Assembly: GCF_000422385.1 (NCBI RefSeq)
Contig: NZ_AULR01000003.1
Span: forward strand, 186,001 to 250,000
Origin: Microbacterium indicum DSM 19969
GTDB taxonomy: Bacteria > Actinomycetota > Actinomycetes > Actinomycetales > Microbacteriaceae
Reading direction: 5' to 3'
Length of the DNA: 64,000 nt
The first letter of the stretch is position 1, and each line of letters begins with the position of its first letter. The notes beneath the pieces are model-generated. The model was not told the origin of the DNA. It ran no database searches and saw nothing but the letters and a program-made list of their open reading frames with translations. Position numbers and translations under genes: made by a program. Shown piece by piece: positions 60,215 through 64,000 of the stretch.

Positions 60215-62848
60215 CGGGCCCCCGGCCCGCTGCGCGAGGCGCCACACGCGGTCGCGCGTGAACGGCTGCTCGAAGGGGCGGGATCCGAGGGCTCGGGCGA
60301 TCGCGTTGCCGATCGCGGGCGCGACGGGGTTGTAGGGGCTCTCGCTCATCGACTTCGCCCCGAATGGGCCGAGCCCGTCGTTCGTGTCGGCGAACGAGAT
60401 GTGCGTCACGGGCACGTCGACGAACTGCGGCACGCGGTACGCGCGGAAGATCGGGTTGAGCACGCGGCCCTCGCGGAGGTGCGCCTCCTCGTAGAGCGCG
60501 CCGCCGAGGCCCTGCGCGACGCCGCCCTCGATCTGGCCGCGGCACTGCGCGGGGTTCATGACGACGCCGGCGTCGGCCGAGTGCACCTGGCGGAGCACGC
60601 GGACGGCCCCCGTCTCGGGGTCGACCGCGACGCGGACGGCGTGGACGTTGAACGCGAGCGAGCGCATCTCGCCGTTCTCGGATCCGTCGGCCGACACGTC
60701 CTCGGCGGGGGCGGATCCGCCGAGCTTCTCGCGCAGCGCGAGCGCCGCGCGGTGGACGGCCTTGCCCGCGACCGTGATGCCGGCCGAGGCGAAGGCGCCC
60801 GTGTCGTGCTCGACGAGGTCGGTGTCGGCGTGCGCGATCGCGACCCGATCGATCGGGACGTCGAAGACCGTCGCGACCATCTGCCGCTGCACCGTCGTCG
60901 TGCCGTTGCCGAACTCGGCCGTGCCGCTGCGCACCGTGAAGCTCCCGTCGGGATGCGCCGTGACGCGGGCGTGGGCGACGTGGCCGTTCGGCGCCATGGT
61001 CGCGATCATCGCGGCCGCGACTCCCTCGCCGACGAGCCACCCCTCGGGCGCCGCGACGTCGTCGGGCCCCGCGAGGTCGGCCTCGGCGAGGTCGAGGCAC
61101 TGATCGAGGCCGTACGAGCCCCACAGCAGGTCGCTCTCGATCTCTCCCGACGCCGTGCGGATCGGATCCCCGTCGCGGATCGCGTTGATGCGGCGCAGCG
61201 CGAAGGGATCCATGCCGAGCCGCTCGGCCAGCATGTCCATCGCCGACTCGACGGCGAGGATCACCTGCCCGAGGCCGTACCCGCGGAATGCGCCGGACGG
61301 AGGGTTGTTCGTGTACACGGCCTCGGCGTCGATCCGGACCGCGGGCACGTCGTACAGCGTGACCGACTCGCCGAGCGCGTGGTACATGACGCCCGCGCTG
61401 TGGTTGCCGTACGCACCCGCGTCGCTCAGGAGGTCGATCGCGATCCCCGTCAGGCGGCCGTCGGAGTCGGCTCCGAGGCGCACGCTCGTGCGCATGGGGT
61501 GGCGGTAGGCGCTGCGCAGGAACTCGTCGGTGCGGCTGAACTCGTACGCGACGGGGCGCCCCGTCCGGAGGACCGCGAGGGCGACGAGATCCTCCGTGAA
61601 GATCTCCTGCTTGCCGCCGAACCCGCCGCCGACGCGGGGCGCGTAGACGCGGACCCTCTCGCGCGGCAGGTCGAAGATGCGCGCGATCTCGTCGCGCGTG
61701 AGGAACGGCACCTGCGTCGAGGAGCGGATCGTCAGGATGTCGCCGTCGAGGTGCCCGACGGAGCCGTGCGTCTCGAGCTGCGCGTGGATCGTGCGGCCCG
61801 TCTGCCAGGTCCCCTCGACGACGACCGCCGACTCCGCCAGCGCGCGGGGCACGTCGCCGCGGCCCGTGTGCAGGTCGGCGACGACGTTGCGGCTCGCGTC
61901 GCGCACCCGCTCGGCGGGCGTGCGGTCGGGGTGGATCCGCGGGGCGCCGGCCGAGCGCGCCTCCTCGGGATCGAAGACCGCGGGGAGGATCTCGTAGTCG
62001 ATCTCGATGAGCTGGCACGCCTCCTCGGCGGCGGCCGCGGTCTCGGCGACGACGGCCGCGACGCGCTGGCCCGCGAAGCGCACGACGTCGTCGAGCATGC
62101 GGGTGTCGTCGGCGTCGTCGGTGCGGTGCTCGTGGCGGGCGGTCGAGTAGCGGATGTCGGGGACGTCGCGGTGCGTGAACACCGCGACGACGCCCGCGAC
62201 GCGCTCGGCGGCGGCCGTGTCGATCCGGGTGATCCGTGCGTGCGGGTGCGGGGATCCGAGGACCCGCAGGACGAGCGCGCCGGCCGGCACCTCGTCGAAC
62301 GTGTAGGGCTCGAGGCCCCGGACGATGCGCCGGGCGGGCTCGGGGATCGCCGAGGACCCGACGTGCCCCGCGCACGACGCGGGGCCGGCGTCGGTGCGCG
62401 GCCGCGTCTCGCGCACGGGCCCCATGGTCGACGCGATGGCGTCGCGGATCGGCCGGTACCCCGTGCAGCGGCAGAGATTGCCCTTCATGCGCCGGTCGAG
62501 ATCCGAGACGTCGTCCTCCGAGAGGGTCGACGCCGTGACGCTCATGCCCGCCGTGCAGAAGCCGCACTGGAAGCCGAAGCCCGTCGCGATGGCCTCCTGC
62601 ACGGGGTGCAGCTCGTCGCCGGGCGCGAGGCCCGCCGCCGTCGTGATGCTCGCGCCCTCGACCCGCATGGCGGGGATGATGCACGAGTGCACGGGCTCGC
62701 CGTCGAGGATCACCGAGCACGCGCCGCAGTCGCCCGCGTCGCAGCCCTTCTTCACCTCGGTGTGGCCGTTCTCGCGCAGCAGCGTGCGCAGGGCCTGGCC
62801 GGGGCGGGGATCCGCCTCGATCGGCTCGCCGTTGACCTCGAACCTCAC
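60188..62848 (-). CDS. Xanthine dehydrogenase, fused [2Fe-2S] and molybdopterin subunits
   Basis: 886 residues. Residues 1-150 hold the iron-sulfur domains: plant-type cluster in CDAGDCGACSVILDGEPVHSC and the second cluster in CGFCTAG and CRCTGYRPI, all eight Cys present. Residues 170-880 are the molybdenum-cofactor subunit (VGGGFGGKQEIFTEDLVALA, PPSGAFRGYGLGQ, and FGAKSMSESPYNPVAPAIGNAI with the catalytic Glu region SESP). It oxidises hypoxanthine and xanthine to urate. FAD is on a separate chain encoded by the overlapping upstream gene. The stop lies in repeat R1. Confidence 0.9.
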   Translation of the reverse strand: MRFEVNGEPIEADPRPGQALRTLLRENGHTEVKKGCDAGDCGACSVILDGEPVHSCIIPAMRVEGASITTAAGLAPGDELHPVQEAIATGFGFQCGFCTAGMSVTASTLSEDDVSDLDRRMKGNLCRCTGYRPIRDAIASTMGPVRETRPRTDAGPASCAGHVGSSAIPEPARRIVRGLEPYTFDEVPAGALVLRVLGSPHPHARITRIDTAAAERVAGVVAVFTHRDVPDIRYSTARHEHRTDDADDTRMLDDVVRFAGQRVAAVVAETAAAAEEACQLIEIDYEILPAVFDPEEARSAGAPRIHPDRTPAERVRDASRNVVADLHTGRGDVPRALAESAVVVEGTWQTGRTIHAQLETHGSVGHLDGDILTIRSSTQVPFLTRDEIARIFDLPRERVRVYAPRVGGGFGGKQEIFTEDLVALAVLRTGRPVAYEFSRTDEFLRSAYRHPMRTSVRLGADSDGRLTGIAIDLLSDAGAYGNHSAGVMYHALGESVTLYDVPAVRIDAEAVYTNNPPSGAFRGYGLGQVILAVESAMDMLAERLGMDPFALRRINAIRDGDPIRTASGEIESDLLWGSYGLDQCLDLAEADLAGPDDVAAPEGWLVGEGVAAAMIATMAPNGHVAHARVTAHPDGSFTVRSGTAEFGNGTTTVQRQMVATVFDVPIDRVAIAHADTDLVEHDTGAFASAGITVAGKAVHRAALALREKLGGSAPAEDVSADGSENGEMRSLAFNVHAVRVAVDPETGAVRVLRQVHSADAGVVMNPAQCRGQIEGGVAQGLGGALYEEAHLREGRVLNPIFRAYRVPQFVDVPVTHISFADTNDGLGPFGAKSMSESPYNPVAPAIGNAIARALGSRPFEQPFTRDRVWRLAQRAGGPDSDDRARL

Positions 62849-63645
62849 AGCAGCTCCCTCCGCACGCGCTCCGCGAGGACGACGCTCACGCCGCGGCGCC
62901 AGTCAGCCGAGCCCAGCGGATCGGTGTACCAGCCGTCCTGCGCGTCGACCGACGCCGCCAGCTCGGCGGCGTCGGGCAGCCCCGCGAATCGCAGGACCCG
63001 CGGCGTCAGGACCGATGCCGTGACCGCGAAGACGGCCGACCCGTCGGGGTCGACGCGACCCGTCACGACGGCGCCCGAGCGGCCGTTCTCGGCGAGCGCC
63101 TCCTTGCGGAGAGCGACCCGGGATGCGAGCGCGTGAGCGGGGATCCGGATCGCGCGCAGGATCTCGCCCGGCGCGAGCGTGCTCGCGCCGTTGCCCGCGG
63201 GGATCTTGGCGACGGGGCACAGGCGCTCGCCGCCGTCCGGCGTCCAGATCACGGCCTCGGCGTCGAGCGCGACGGCCATCGAGGTCATCGCCGCGGCGGC
63301 ATACGACTTCGCGATGTTGCCGCCCACCGTCGCCGTGTTCCAGATCTTGAACGACGCGAGCAGCGCGTTCGCGGCGTCGTCGAAGAGGTGCGCCGCGCTG
63401 TGCATGCTCGTGCGGGAATACGCCACGAGGCGCGCGATCGTGCACGTCGCGGCGATCTCGAGGCCGCCGTCGCCCTCGACGAGGTCCGGCCAACCCATGC
63501 CCTGGAGGTCGACGAGGCCCGTGATCTCCGGGACCTGCTCGCTGAACAGCCATGTCCCGCCCGCGAGGGGGACCTCGCCGGGGGCGAGGAGCAGGTCCTC
63601 CCGCGTCGTGGCGCGCCGGTAGGAGGTGACGGCGTCGAGATCCAT
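62845..63645 (-). CDS. Xanthine dehydrogenase FAD-binding subunit
   Basis: 266 residues of the molybdopterin-dehydrogenase FAD family. VPLAGGTWLFSE and KIWNTATVGGNIAKSYAAAA bind FAD. It passes electrons from the iron-sulfur domain to NAD or another acceptor. Stop overlaps the start of the fused subunit (4 nt); start overlaps the XdhC stop. Shorter than many CutM proteins but complete. Confidence 0.9.
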   Translation of the reverse strand: MDLDAVTSYRRATTREDLLLAPGEVPLAGGTWLFSEQVPEITGLVDLQGMGWPDLVEGDGGLEIAATCTIARLVAYSRTSMHSAAHLFDDAANALLASFKIWNTATVGGNIAKSYAAAAMTSMAVALDAEAVIWTPDGGERLCPVAKIPAGNGASTLAPGEILRAIRIPAHALASRVALRKEALAENGRSGAVVTGRVDPDGSAVFAVTASVLTPRVLRFAGLPDAAELAASVDAQDGWYTDPLGSADWRRGVSVVLAERVRRELL

Positions 63646-64000
63646 CAGCGGGCCGCCTCGACGAGCGGGCGGTCGCGGTGGATCGGCCCCTCGATGTCGC
63701 GCAGGGGCGCCCCCGTTCCGCCGAAGCGCACCGCGAGGATCTCGGCCATCGCCGACACTGCCGTCGCCTCGGGCGAGGATCCGCCGAGGTCGAGGCCGAG
63801 GGGCGAGCGCAGCCGGGCGATGTCCTCGGCCGGGACGCCCTCGTCGCGCAGCAGCTCGACGCGGCGAGCGACGGTGCGGCGGGCGCCGAGGGATCCGACG
63901 AAGCCCGCCGGCGACGCGAGGGCGACCCGCAGGGCGGGGACGTCGAGGCGCATGTCGTGGCTCAGCACGACGACGGCGGTGCGGGCGTCGAGGTCGGTCT
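63645..64000 (-). CDS. xdhC: XdhC/CoxI family maturation factor (partial)
   Basis: The frame is open to the right edge, so only the C-terminal 118 residues are visible. TAVVVLSHDMRLDVPALRVAL, GFVGSLGARRTVARRVELL and RLRSPLGLDLGGSSPEATAVS are the diagnostic segments of the XdhC Rossmann domain. It inserts the sulfurated molybdenum cofactor into xanthine dehydrogenase. Coupled to the FAD-subunit gene by a one-base overlap. Confidence 0.9.
   Translation of the reverse strand, partial: TDLDARTAVVVLSHDMRLDVPALRVALASPAGFVGSLGARRTVARRVELLRDEGVPAEDIARLRSPLGLDLGGSSPEATAVSAMAEILAVRFGGTGAPLRDIEGPIHRDRPLVEAAR

Overview
The window is chromosomal DNA of a high-GC actinobacterium, most likely a member of the Microbacteriaceae (Microbacterium-like). 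Reasons: very GC-rich codon use throughout; a complete GlgE-type trehalose-to-glycogen operon; many genes whose start codon follows a TANNNT -10 hexamer by only 6-8 nt (leaderless mRNAs); lipoprotein-type ABC binding proteins; and a strong excess of the hexamer GGATCC. No rRNA, tRNA, CRISPR array or intact insertion sequence was seen.

Layout. 1-3.1 kb: end of a sugar ABC operon (MalF-like permease, binding protein) divergent from a ROK regulator. 3.3-10.5 kb: glgE-treS-mak-glgB, all overlapping. 10.5-11.7 kb: an AT-richer insert bounded by a 43-bp direct repeat, with two tiny coupled ORFs. 11.7-13.9 kb: DUF4395/thioredoxin pair, a conserved hypothetical and apt. 13.9-15.3 kb: a candidate small RNA and a two-gene accessory cassette. 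15.3-20.4 kb: a candidate ethanolamine catabolic locus (APH-fold kinase, class-III PLP phospho-lyase, GntR/UTRA regulator, ethanolamine permease). 20.4-21.9 kb: NCS2 urate/xanthine permease. 22-28.9 kb: sugar ABC importer with two divergent paralogous ATPases and a ROK repressor. 28.9-49 kb: purine/ureide catabolism: FAD urate hydroxylase, HIU hydrolase, OHCU decarboxylase, GntR repressor, a dipeptide-type ABC importer with an amidohydrolase and an ornithine-cyclodeaminase homologue, allantoin permease, allantoinase, an acetamidase/formamidase homologue, an AtzH-amidase fusion, ureidoglycine-glyoxylate aminotransferase, allantoate amidohydrolase and adenine deaminase. 49-51.7 kb: a secreted dockerin-amidase with a wall-anchored cohesin protein. 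51.9-57.8 kb: PEBP-like protein, a permuted CoA-transferase and an NMT1-type ABC importer with an XRE-cupin regulator. 57.8-64 kb: AzgA purine permease, SDR, and xanthine dehydrogenase genes running off the right edge.

How it fits together. Much of the right half forms one nitrogen-salvage programme: adenine deaminase, AzgA and xanthine dehydrogenase feed urate; HpxO-HiuH-UraD make allantoin; AllB-AllC-PucG break it down, with two extra amide hydrolases placed in the same operon. Five promoters (urate permease, urate hydroxylase operon, allantoin permease, cohesin/dockerin operon, NMT1-type ABC operon) share a GMAAC-type box exactly 10 nt before the -10 hexamer, four of them with a second half-site 6 nt upstream. 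This resembles GlnR nitrogen-control boxes and suggests a common nitrogen regulon. The most novel items are this shared promoter architecture, the cohesin/dockerin-amidase pair, the EutBC-independent ethanolamine locus, and the palindromic repeats that supply stop codons at convergent gene ends.
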